A stretch of 64,000 nt of DNA from Oscheius dolichura (Eukaryota; Nematoda; Chromadorea; Rhabditida; Rhabditidae), in assembly GCA_932521035.1 (NCBI GenBank), contig OW051497.1, positions 5,456,001 through 5,520,000 of the forward strand, given 5' to 3'. Every line of letters starts with the position of its first letter. Position 1 is the stretch's first letter. The notes under the pieces are model-generated. The model ran no database searches. It was not told the origin of the DNA and worked only from the letters and a program-made list of their open reading frames with translations. Shown piece by piece: positions 25,840 to 36,498 of the stretch. The position numbers were made by a program, and so were the translations under genes.

Positions 25840-26465
25840 CTGAAACGAATAAAAACAGTGTCAGAATTGGAGTTTGTCAAGAAGAAGGAACGTGATTAAC
25901 AGAGGACCGAAGTGGCGACTGTTATCGCCTAGCTCATAAAAGACTTTCGGCAGCGAACATATCGATATCACACAACCAAGAAACCCATAGGAAACGCTCA
26001 AAATAGAGAACTTCCAGTTATCAGCATGCTCTAGAGTTACCGCGCAAGCAGAGTATCCGCTTTTCCGTTCTACTTTAATTTACCTATTAAGACCGCAGCA
26101 TACGCAATTGAGAAACGTCGTTCGAATTCCCGCCAATTACAGTAGGTTTAGACCAGGGGAACTCCACTCAAATCTCTCTGTTTACCATATAAAATCCTTT
26201 TGTTTTCCATATGATGTTGTTGTTGTTCAGTTATGGGAAGCAGTAAACAGTATATTCAGACCAGTTATTTACCGACACGTTGTGGCGAACTTGTAAAAAT
26301 GTAAACTCTAACGCGTCACTGCGAAAATACGGCCGTGAAGTGACCCCGTCGGCCCTAACTTGGAAAGCGAAGCAATTCAAAAACTCCTTTACATTTATCA
26401 ACGCCGCTTTTTAATCTTGTTCTATTAATATCTCCCTGGAATAATTAAATTTCTTCAGTACATGG
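25840..26465. other. Divergent promoter region
   Basis: This 626-nt gap separates the 5' ends of a minus-strand and a plus-strand gene and so should hold promoters for both. TTTCAG or CTTCAG acceptors sit at both edges next to the start codons. No gene of its own was seen. Confidence 0.45.
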
Positions 26466-28063
26466 ATGGACACGAACAAGATCAAGGATTACCAGAAATT
26501 CTTTGAGAATCTGTTTAAACCGTCAACGTCACAGCAGCAATCACAGCAATTGTCTAAACGACAACAACAGCAACAACAACAAAATAATTCGAAAAAGAAG
26601 AAAAAGAAAAACAAGAAGAAAAAATATGCAAATGACCCTAACTTCGAGCAAAAGGTATTCAGCCAGTTTGTATGATTAGACTCCATTTCAGGTGCAATCG
26701 AAAGTTACAGATCTGTATGACTATGCTATCCAGTTACAACAGAGGGGAAGATTTAAAAAGGCCTACACTTATTTCCGGGCCCTGTCTAAGATTATTTCCA
26801 CAGAACCAATGGTCTGGCTTCGAATGGCCGAATGTATTATAGGAAATCTGAACGTGGTAAGTCTATCTGTCTTTTTTTCCTCATATTCCACCTAACAGCA
26901 TGTGACAGTTGCTGAACCAGTTGAGTACACAAGGGGTGATGAGGTTCGCCAATGTACCGACACGTTGTTTGTGGCCCCTTTCAAGAGAACTCAAGTTGAG
27001 AAGCCAGAGGAGGTGATGGACAAGTATGTTCCGTTCTATATGAACCATTACAAGTAAATTATAGGATAAGTCCAGTGGAGCTGACCTATAGGTACGCGGA
27101 TATATGTATGATTACATGTTGCACGCTGCTACGGGATACGGATAACGAACCCCTAAAGAGATGGGCCTATGGAATACATGGCTTCATCAATGTAAAGCGA
27201 AACAATTCAAAGTATTCCATTTACATAATTTTATTTTATTATTTTAGACGAGCTATGAGGTTGTTCAAAGGAATGATTGAGAGATCCAAATTTTCTCCAA
27301 ATTTTGACCCGGAAACATTACCTCGACATTTGAAACGCTATGCTATGATCAGTCTTGTAAGATGCTTTTTCAACGTTTTTGAATTCTTGATTACAGATTC
27401 AGTATTGCTTCCATTGTCGTAAAATTAACAAAGGGCTGCACCTCGCATCTCGTCTGAAGGTAGTCCCTCCCGGTCCCGATAGGAGGGATCCTTGTCACTC
27501 TATTGTCTTTAACGAACTCATCGGATGGCTCTTGCTGGGGAAAATTAAGGAAAGTGCACAAGTAGCTGATGTAAGCTGTTCTATTTTTGTTTTTATTAAT
27601 TTATTAATATTAGATTTTGCTGGATACAGAGGAGTTTATTCAGTCGTTAGCCCTCGCTCTTGAAGTTTATGCAATAGCGGGAAGGACGAAAGAGCACGAG
27701 GAGACATTCAACCAGCTGGTCGAACAAGCAAAAATTGGCGACTTGGATGAGGAGGGGCTGGAGAACTACTACATCAGCCTAGTTGTCGAAGATGAATTCA
27801 AAGGATTCAAGCCCTTTGCGGATCAAAGCTTTGAATATCCACAATTTCCACCCAATGCAAGAACTTACATTCCCGATCCAGAAATAACCAAGAGGGGTTT
27901 CGATGCTGAGGAATGGAGAGAATTGGCAGAAATAGTGACAGAAGCCAGACGCAGCTTCAGAAGTCGGATGAAAACTCCTGACGAACCTCCAGGTGAAGCG
28001 AATTCAGTTGTCGAGGATGAAGAAGATTACGAAATGGACAAACCGAGTACATCGAAGGGTTAA
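26466..28063 (+). CDS. TPR-like protein, possibly CCR4-NOT subunit 10-like
   Basis: Multi-exon gene from ATG 26,466 to TAA 28,061-28,063, roughly 420 residues. A low-complexity head with polyglutamine and then a polylysine tract (KKKKKKNKKKKY) leads into a TPR-like helix pair (YDYAIQLQQRGRFKKAYTYF). It is followed by TEPMVWLRMAECIIG, which resembles the WLRLAEC region of CNOT10. Further helices follow (RRAMRLFKGMIERSKF, LLGKIKESAQVADILL, LALEVYAIAGRTKEHEETFN). The tail is acidic and ends DKPSTSKG. CNOT10 belongs to the cytoplasmic CCR4-NOT deadenylase complex; the match is short and the protein is smaller than the usual family members. A TFIIIC or other TPR protein cannot be excluded. The intron near 27.19-27.25 kb is not settled. 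The start codon follows a TTCTTCAG acceptor by a few bases. Confidence 0.55.
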
Positions 28064-28261
28064 TTTGTGATACTTTAAATTGTATGAAAGCTTTAAGATT
28101 TAAAATTTTATCTGAATAACTTGTACCGTTTCCCATATCGCCATTCCAAGAGCATAAGTAAATATTCTCATTTTTGTGCGTCTTTCCTTATCGGTGTTAT
28201 TACGCTTTCCAACATTTTTGCAGTGGACTTTTTTTGGATATTAATTTTCTCTCAGTCGGTT

Positions 28262-30330
28262 ATGAATATAGTGGATAGTTATTGGACAAATTATGAATTT
28301 CCTGACAATGTCGATCGCAAAACCGAGCCCCCTGTGCTGAATTTTGATTTAATAAAAAGGATAAACGGTAGGAATGGGGATGATCCTGTACCCTTCTCAT
28401 GGAAAGGGGAGGTCAGTGTTTTTTCTCTTCCTTTTAGACAATTTGATTAGTTCAGATTGTAGAAGTAGACAATGTTTTGGCTCACGCCGAAAAGTTGGAG
28501 CCGCGATTTAATAACACTCGATTCGAGGTTGAATCTTATAAGCTCCTTTTACTTATCGTTTTAGATCCACACTGCAGCTAGCACCTTCGCCAATTTTTTT
28601 CACAAGTACAGCAATTGTGATGTGAACAAAGTATACAAGTGTGAAATAAATCATTTTGGTAAGTCACTTCAAATATTGCCCAGGTAAGAATTTACATTTG
28701 CATTCTGATATTCTTCAGTGATACTCAACTGGAGATGTGGAGAATAGAACAAATGAAAAGGGATGCGACCTTTAGTCATTCTCAAAGAATTGGGGTCGCC
28801 ATGGACTTGCTTTTCACAACGGAAGGAAAAGTGAACGAGGTAACACAACAAATTATTGTATTTTTCTAGTATTTAGAATACTAACGCGATACATGATAAA
28901 CTAGCCTATTTCTGTATTTTTGAAAAGAAAGTGGATAACGTAAACGTGTATGTGAGGAAAGAGGTGGACATTATGCTCAAGTTGGAAAGTAAGCCGGTTC
29001 GTGTTTCTTCACTTCCCCTTTTTAGCCGGGTACTTGCCAGTTGAGCTCAAGACGCGTACATGGCTGGGCATGAACAAAAAGGCATTCTGTGTGCAATTCC
29101 TGCCCAAGCTCATAACCAGATGTTACCTTACAAACAGCTTCACCGTAATGGTCGCCGTTCGAGACGAGAAAAGTGGAACTGCCATAGACAAGGTTTGTTC
29201 TCTATGAATAGCGCGTCGATATCTATGTTTAGGTACTATTTTTTGAAGACATCCGGGACCTTTGCCAGTGTCAATATAAAGCAAGAAATTCATATTACCG
29301 AAGTTTTGTTTCAAAGCTAAAGAAGACACAGAACAATGTTACCCACATCACTTACACTCAGAAAAACTTATACCTGACGAAGAGTAAAAATGACAGAGGT
29401 ACCGTTTTTAACAATTCTTACGACTTTCTTTTTTAAGTCAAGCTTAGCATCGACGCCCCTTCTTATTCAGTGCCTCTAGCATTGAAAGGTATTTCTTGTC
29501 CCCTTAGTTTAGTAGTAATTTAGACAATATTAAACCGTATTTGGTAATCTGTGATCCGGACGAATTTGACGACGTGGAGCCAACACTCTCTGACCTTTGT
29601 ACATTAAAGAACTACGCGAACGGTCAACATTGGTGTGTATCCTGGGTGCCTCAACATCTTGTCATACTTGTCTGGAATTTCGGGTCTCTTTTGACTCTCC
29701 TCAGGCAGCATAGCAAACGTGGTGATGGTCCTCAGCGAAGTGTCAGTGTTATCATACACAACAGTGAAGACACTCCTTGCGAGGAAGAAATTGAATATGC
29801 TTGCTTCTACGTTATGGGACGTGAGTATACAGCTAAGACCTGGTTAATTTCCCTTTTTAGAAAATATTAAGTTATCAGTGAAGCTCTTCGACGACAAAGA
29901 CGAATTGGAAGAACTCCTAGAAGGCGAGGATTTGTACGGTTAGCAACATCTTGAATACTTTTTATTTGAATATTTAGAAAATTGTTCCCACGCCTTGGTG
30001 CTCCTCGGAGAGAAGTACTCCTTACCCGACAACTTCGCTGTTAGATCAACCGATGTCTTCAAAATAAGCACATTTCCCCGGATGGAATTCCTGGAACTTG
30101 TGACATTCCCAGAGAAAATAGCAGTCTTCGGATCTATCAGCGAATGTGTCTTGGCCAATGAGAAGCTGTCTCAACTGAAGATGTTCGAAGGCTACGAGGA
30201 CCACACTTATTTCTTTCTGATGGAATTGGACATCATCCCCAACATGAATATGAAGAATATAGTGTTCGTGTCCCCTCACGACGATATGCTTGATTTATTA
30301 CGGACTTATGATCTTCCATATTGTTTATAG
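28262..30330 (+). CDS. Unrecognised multi-exon protein
   Basis: At least ten short exons read in frame from ATG 28,262 to a stop at 30,328-30,330, giving about 540 residues. Segments include MNIVDSYWTNYEFPDNVDRK, SHSQRIGVAMDLLFTTEGKV, KLAYFCIFEKKVDNVNVYVR, GYLPVELKTRTWLGMNKKAF, and a C-terminal part with RSVSVIIHNSEDTPCEEEIE, HALVLLGEKYSLPDN and NIVFVSPHDDMLDLLRTYDL. The C-terminal third alternates beta strands and helices like a soluble alpha/beta domain. No catalytic signature, TM helix or signal peptide was recognised, and I assign no function. The junction near 28.66-28.72 kb is uncertain. The start lies 6 nt after a TTTTCTCTCAG acceptor and about 200 nt after the previous gene on the same strand, so the two may be co-transcribed. 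Confidence 0.55.
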
Positions 30331-30765
30331 GCCATTTCAGACATAATCGAATCTCTGTGATCTCATGCCAAATGTGTATATAAACGGTTAGGAATGTATT
30401 AAATTTGTAAGCTCGCCCTCCTTTTTTTGGGCTATGCGCGACGTTTAACCCTTCTCAATAGAGCAAATAGAACTTTCCAGCACAGAACAGCTGGAACAAC
30501 CCGAAATTTCCGGTGTTTTTCTCTTTTTCGTGTTTCGTTTCCCGATCTGAAAACTGTTTTTCGGTGAATTCAAAGCGATCCTCTGCCAAAGCATGTATGC
30601 TGCTATCGCGTTAATCATGCCGCGACACGTGTGCGTAGGCCGCTTGTCTTCGAACATGTGACGGTTTTTGGAGAAGATCAATACTCGTACTCTTATTCGA
30701 CGTCGCATTTATCATTTTTATCATAACAGTTTTTGCAGGGTAATTTTCTAGTCAATGGCACACAC
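30331..30765. other. Intergenic region upstream of PERK
   Basis: The 435-nt gap between same-strand genes is T-rich, especially in the last 100 nt. It ends with TTTTTGCAG and TTTTCTAG acceptor-like sites shortly before the PERK start. No gene was seen. Confidence 0.4.
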
Positions 30766-33700
30766 ATGTTTTTTATTAGTTCTTCGCTAGTTTTTTTAGG
30801 AGTATTGCTTAGCAAGGTTAGTTTCTTCATTTATTTTTTAAACTAATTTTACAGAGTGGAGAAGCACATATAGACGATGGTGAAATAGTGGAGGTTGAGG
30901 AACAATACGACGACGACTGGGTAGGCTCTTCAGTGATCCTTTCATAAGGAACTCTAGGCGGCGCCCGCCCATGAAGCATTCAAAGCTGTGACGGCCCCGT
31001 GTTGCCAGAAACCAACCATCGACGATGTAAACTACATTCTCGTTAGTTTCCAAGATATTTATTTCAACATTCTACCCATAGGTTTCCACCATGAATGGGA
31101 AACTAATGGCTCTCGACGCTTCCAACCAAGGGACAGTCCTGTGGTCCCTTGATATCGACGGGTCTCCTCTTCTTTCGGGAACGCTGAGCAGGATGCCGGT
31201 AGGCTTACCTTTTTATTTGCTTTACATACTGTTATTTAGCCAATGGAAGCAAACGGGAGGTGGTACCATCTGGTTCCTGCTCTTGATGGATCCCTTTATA
31301 TGTACTCGAGAGACGACCGCTTGTTAGAGCCTATCCCCCTTAGCACGGAGGTTCTTCTACAGGTTTGCTGACGTCAATATCGTAAAAAGATGTATTATTC
31401 AGTCAAGCGTGAGAATTGCTCACGACGCTGTAGCTGGTGGAAAAACTGTAACTACGACCGGGGTTGATCCATTAACTGGGGAGGTAACCTTTGTATTCAT
31501 TCGGTTTAACTTTAATTCTGTCCAGGTGCGCTATCATTGCACAGCAGCCAATTGCAACAATGCCGCCAATGATGATATCCAGTCTACGTTGGTTATGCGA
31601 AGAAGTACAAACTCTGTTCGAGCAGTCAATGCCCTGACCGGGGCGGAACGGTGGAATCTGTCTGTCGCGGAATATGACGCATCTCTAGTGAAGAAGCATG
31701 ACACTGGGTCTCACCACAACAGAATAAGGTAAGGCCATTCTTTGATCTAAAAAGGAGAAAATTATAGTGGTCTTCGCCTTCTTATGCAGCCGCCCGACGG
31801 AATAGTAACCGCTTATGACGGCTGTGGGAATCTTATTTGGAATCAGAATGTTGGAAACCATATTGTCAAGGCTTGGAAAATTGAAGGCGGGGAGCTGTCG
31901 GAATTGTCTCTCTTTGATGCCTACAACATTCACACCTTGGCCGTTTCCGATGAATTTAATCAACCAGACAATGAAGGAGGTGCAGAAACCCTTTTCTACC
32001 TTGGTAATTCGACATAGACCTATCATTATCATTTGATGTTTAGGGATGTCTAACAACGACCCGTTTATTCTCCATTCTGGCTCTGTTAAATCGGAACTTC
32101 AAAGAATGGCCAGGCATGCGTTGGATGCTACTGAATCAATTGTTCATCAGCCGGGATCACAGCTGGTTCCCGCTGATAAGAGAACTTTCCGCATGCAAGG
32201 AAGAACCATTGGTAAGCATTCACAGTACACAAAATACCGCTCACAGACGATCTCTTCCAAATTTCACTGGGCAAATCATATATTGCAAGTTCTGTAAACC
32301 GGCGAATGATCGAACATCGCTCCGAAGAACTGACCATTGTAAATCCAAGTAGGGAAGATGGTCACGTGGGCTCTTGTCCAAATGGTGAGGGAATATCTCT
32401 CATCAAGGAAGAAGACATGAGAAGCGCCGCATTCGAAGAGGGGAACGGTATTTATTTCATATCAATTCCGCTAGTTATATTTTCTTTTAGGAGACAAAGG
32501 ATGGTATGTCTTGAAGCCAGGAAAAACTGCAAGAAAGTCACCTTTCCCTTTGAAGAGAGCCTTGAAACAATGTGCTGCTAGTCTATCCAGTCATGTCGAC
32601 TCTTGGTGGTAAGCATAAGTATCAGTCTCTTTGAATTATTACTTTTTAGGTCATTTTCTATTGGAGCTATTGCCGGCTTGACAACAGGAATGGTCACCAT
32701 TGGAACTGTAATTTCATACTTCTGCTGGATAAAAGTTCAAAAGAAGCTTTTCCCTAGAGAGGCTTTAAAAATTAAAAGGGTACGTTCTCATTGAGCGTGA
32801 GTGGCTAACAGGAATTATAGAAAGAAACAAAAGAGACCAGCAGTAGCACGTCAATGAACGGCTTGATAGAATCAATCCCGCCGACTCCCTCAGACGCAAC
32901 CCCGACAGCTCCACCACTTTCAAGGGAGCGCAGGATAACCTCCGGAAATAGCGTTAACGAAGACTTCACAAGCAAGTGAGTTCTTACGCTAAAAATAGAA
33001 ACTAGTCGGTAATTCAGATTTCTCAATGATTTCGAACCCGTGAAACTACTTGGCCACGGAGGCTTTGGTTTCGTCTTCAAGGCGATGAACCGACTCGATG
33101 AAGGACTCTACGCTGTTAAACGCATTGCGGTGGCTAACAATGAACGAGCCATCCAGAAAGTGTTGCGAGAAGTAAGAGCAATGGCCAAGCTGGATCACAG
33201 AGGTCTCACAAGGTACTATCACACTTGGATCGAAAAGCCTCCTCCTGGATGGCAGGTTTGAAACGGGCCTTGGTACATATCTAACACTGTTTTTAGGAAG
33301 ACAAGGATAAGGAGATCTTGTCAGACCTGAAATTGAAAAGAAAGAACTTGGATGTCGAGGAGACCGAAGAGCTGGCTAACCGAGAACAGCCTTCTCGTTT
33401 CAATTTGAACTCCAAAAATTCTCTGGCATCAATAAAACAAGAGAGGTATTTTGAAGATGCTCCCAATTACTCTTATTTTTAAAGTTTTGACGCACCGGCA
33501 ATGCCAGAGGAGAGCACTGATGGTTCGTGGCTTGATTCTGCCGCAGGCCAGAGTCAAGCCAATGAGGACACCACGACAACGGACAGCGATAGTTCGGACT
33601 CGGCAGACGAAGACGAACACATGTCGAAAAGAATAGGTTAAAGAACACTGTTTGACTTCTCATGCGGCTCTTTTAGGCAAACTCAAATTGGAAAGATCCG

Positions 33701-34700
33701 TGGAACCATCAGATGGAATAATTTTCGGATCACATAAATCCAAGAGCTCCAAGTCATCCTCCGAAAATCTATGGGCTAGTAACGTCCAACAGGTAACATT
33801 TTTCTAGAGAAGCACTGGAATGTTTTTCCAGGTTCTTGTTGCGACGGTGGACGAGGAAGTTTTGCCAAGTCGCAATACGGAACACAAAGTCTACTTGTAC
33901 ATACAAATGCAGCTCTGCCAGGAGAAAACTTTACATACGTGGCTGAAGCGTCACAAGAAACTCGAAGACAGAGCTATTCCCACAGTAAAAGGCTGGCTGG
34001 TTCAGCTGTGTTCCGCTGTAAACTATATCCACTCTCAAGGCATGATCCACCGAGATCTCAAGGTTCAGGCTATTTCTTCTAACTGACTACGCATATTCAG
34101 CCGGAGAATATCTTCTTCTTCGACGATGACCATCAACATCTGAAAGTTGGAGACCTGGGTCTTGTCACGGGCAACGCTCCGGATGAGGCCCTCGAGGAAC
34201 AGTCGTCGAAGGCCTCACATTCTCCTCACACGGATAATGTTGGAACCCGTGGATACATGAGCCCGGAACAAATCTCCAACCGGCCTTACACATACAAAAT
34301 AGATGTGTTCTCCTTAGGACTCATCTTTTGCGAACTTGTTATCCCGTTCCAAACATTTATGGAGAGGAGCAGAACTCTCGGAAGTCTCCAGCGAGGAGAG
34401 GAACCAGCCATTCTGAAAAACTGTGGAAAGGAAGAGGTGGGTCTTGTCAAATTAGATCTTTGACACGGGAATCTCGTTTCAAAGTTTGTCCTCGTCATAT
34501 TTGCGTATACTTCAAGTTATTTTCAGAAAAAGATGATCCTTTGGATGACAAGGCTGAATCCGAATGAACGGCCAACCACCGAGGATATTCTCTCTTCCGA
34601 CTACCTGGCAGACGTAGAAGATTTTGGAGATCGGTCACTTAGACGTCTCCAGAGCGAGCGAAACATCTCCTTCGAGAAGAAGGCATCTGTACATTTTTAA
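30766..34700 (+). CDS. pek-1: PERK-type eIF2-alpha kinase (ER stress sensor)
   Basis: A type I ER membrane kinase that phosphorylates eIF2-alpha when unfolded proteins load the ER lumen. About 1,040 residues are encoded by roughly 20 exons. The signal peptide (MFFISSSLVFLGVLLSKSG) is followed by a luminal PQQ/beta-propeller-like region with MNGKLMALDASNQGTVLWSL and GIVTAYDGCGNLIWNQN. A TM helix lies near residue 480-500 (AIAGLTTGMVTIGTVISYF). The kinase domain starts near residue 575: LLGHGGFGFVFKA (glycine loop), YAVKRI (beta-3 lysine), REVRAMAKL (helix C). A serine/aspartate-rich kinase insert of about 140 residues comes next, as in PERK. HRDLKPENIF is the catalytic loop, followed by VGDLGLVT and GTRGYMSPEQ. 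The metal-binding motif reads DLG rather than DFG. The protein ends shortly after the kinase fold. Single-copy housekeeping gene; the assignment is firm. Confidence 0.95.
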
Positions 34701-36498
34701 ATCTTATAGTAGTTTATTGTTATGTCTTCACAGTTTTTGGGTCCTTTCTGTGTTGCGGCCTTTTGTGTTTCTGGAAAACGAGTCTGTAATTACGAGTCAA
34801 ACATAAAAATACCTAAATAATTTGTGTATAAAATATTGCGTGGTGGTCACGTTCAACTTGAGGCTGGAAAACAGGTAGATAATTGGCAGTCTGTGAGCGT
34901 TAAAGCAGGATCAGCCGGACGACAATGAAATCATGACCAGTGGTCAAACTTTTGTTTTGGACTTGTACAGTTTGGTCGCCGTTCTCCAGCTTTTCCTTTC
35001 CTACAGGACGTTTTTTTTCCTGGAGAGGAGATTATATCTGCTCTTATCGGAACATCTAAGGATCCAGTGTGTTCTCTGCCTCTCGTGTCACCATCTTGCT
35101 AAGAGAAACCTTTAGAAGTAAGACAAAAGGGCCGACAAGTGCTGTTGATGAGCCGGATGTACAGTGTCAAACAATTCTCCACCCGCACAAGTGGGTGATA
35201 GCGGTGCAGGTTCAATAGCTGTGGCGGGCTCTCGTTGTCAAACACAGTCTCACAAGTTGTTCTTGTGCGCACCGAGGCTCCATTAATCTGTTCGTCGACA
35301 GATTACCCCTAGCGGCTAGGGATGAGTCAGCTTATGTTCTTTATGCTTTGCTTTGCCCAATGTGGGCAATTGTTTTGGAACTGATTCACTCTCATTGTCT
35401 TTGGTAATATCATAGGGTACATTCTTGTTACCGCTCACGTCACTTTCCACTCCCTTCCTTATCTCTGCTAAAAATACTACTCATTAAATATTTCCGGGCT
35501 ACTTGAAAGTATTGACAACCGGTGAGCTGTCAATTTCACAAACGTTTCATAGTTTATCAATAAGGGTTTATGAGCTGCACGACCTTGAATGTAAACACAC
35601 TGATAACACTCTACCCCAGCGGAAATCTGTCCTTTCTTGTGTAATTTAGCCCGCTACTTCCTTTCCCTTGGTGGTCTATTCTTTTAGAACTAGACACCTG
35701 CTCCTAATACGACCAGAACGGCATCCTAAAGGCTCAAAAAAACTTGAAACATTACGTAAGGAAATTATCTGATCGCAAAAGGCAGGATGCGAGACGGTGG
35801 GAATCGGTTTCAAGCCACCTCAACATTTGTCACTCAATGGCCTGTCGTTGGCAATTGGCTTCACGAGGTTCACGAGCCTTTTTCTACAACTGGTTACTCT
35901 TCCCGCCAGTGTCGGCTTTCCCGCTGAGGGAGTCACTTTCAGACGATCTCTTTCTTTCGCTACTCTTGTGTCTGTTTTGCTTATTTTAATTCAATCAGTG
36001 TCAACTGTGACGGTTACACTAAAAAGCCTTCCGGCGCATGGTTCGTAACACCCGCTTCTAATAAAGTGAAGATGTTGACTTTCGATGAGTAATCGTCCGA
36101 AGACTGCCCATCCCCCACTCGCACCGTGCTCTCCGCGTTTTACTTTCTCCTGGACAGCAGAATGTAGTAAACAGAATTAGTATTCGGTAGGGGCTTCCTT
36201 TCTTTGTTCTGTTCTCTATAAAGCCATCCTCTCCTTCGCTTTCCCATGACCCAAAGACTGTCTCATCTCAAGGTCTCTTAGGCTCTGATCCTCCTTTTCC
36301 ACACCTTGTTCTATCAACCCTCAACATACCACTGAAGACCTTCGTACTTTCCATCTGTTTTGAACGGTCTCAATTCGAACACCTTGTTTGCCCTCAAAAT
36401 GACCACTATTTCACGTGATAATTGACAAGAACTTCTCTTGTTCTCCCATGTCTTCCATTCTTTACTATGTATTTTTTTACAGACGCGGATTCTACGAC
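34701..36498. other. Intergenic 1.8 kb between PERK and anillin-like gene
   Basis: The first part holds the PERK 3' UTR (A-rich around 34,800). The middle holds the inverted-repeat cluster described as a candidate structured RNA. The last kilobase is pyrimidine-rich (41 of 60 C or T at 36,241-36,300) and runs into the TTTTTTTACAG acceptor ahead of the anillin-like start. Confidence 0.45.
35180..35369 (+). ncRNA. Candidate structured non-coding RNA (hairpin cluster)
   Basis: Six perfect stems lie within 190 nt. CACCC/GGGTG (35,180-184 with 193-197) comes first. CGGTGC/GCACCG (35,202-207 with 269-274) then encloses two hairpins, CTGTG/CACAG (219-223 with 243-247) and CACAAG/CTTGTG (251-256 with 262-267), so it forms a compact three-way junction. 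Next are TAATCTGT/ACAGATTA (284-291 with 298-305) and, one base later, CCCTAG/CTAGGG (307-312 with 316-321). TTGCCC/GGGCAA (353-358 with 364-369) is last. Upstream, TCTCCAG/CTGGAGA can pair around 34,983-35,026. No frame codes here. The strand is arbitrary, because inverted repeats fold on both. I could not match it to U snRNA, 7SL, RNase P or MRP signatures. The ends are unknown. Confidence 0.4.

Noticed and set aside
29523..29830. Resemblance of the gene at 28.3-30.3 kb to the thioredoxin-like part of UDP-glucose:glycoprotein glucosyltransferase
   Set aside because: Only a short stretch around NSEDTPCEEE looked similar, and there is no glucosyltransferase domain.
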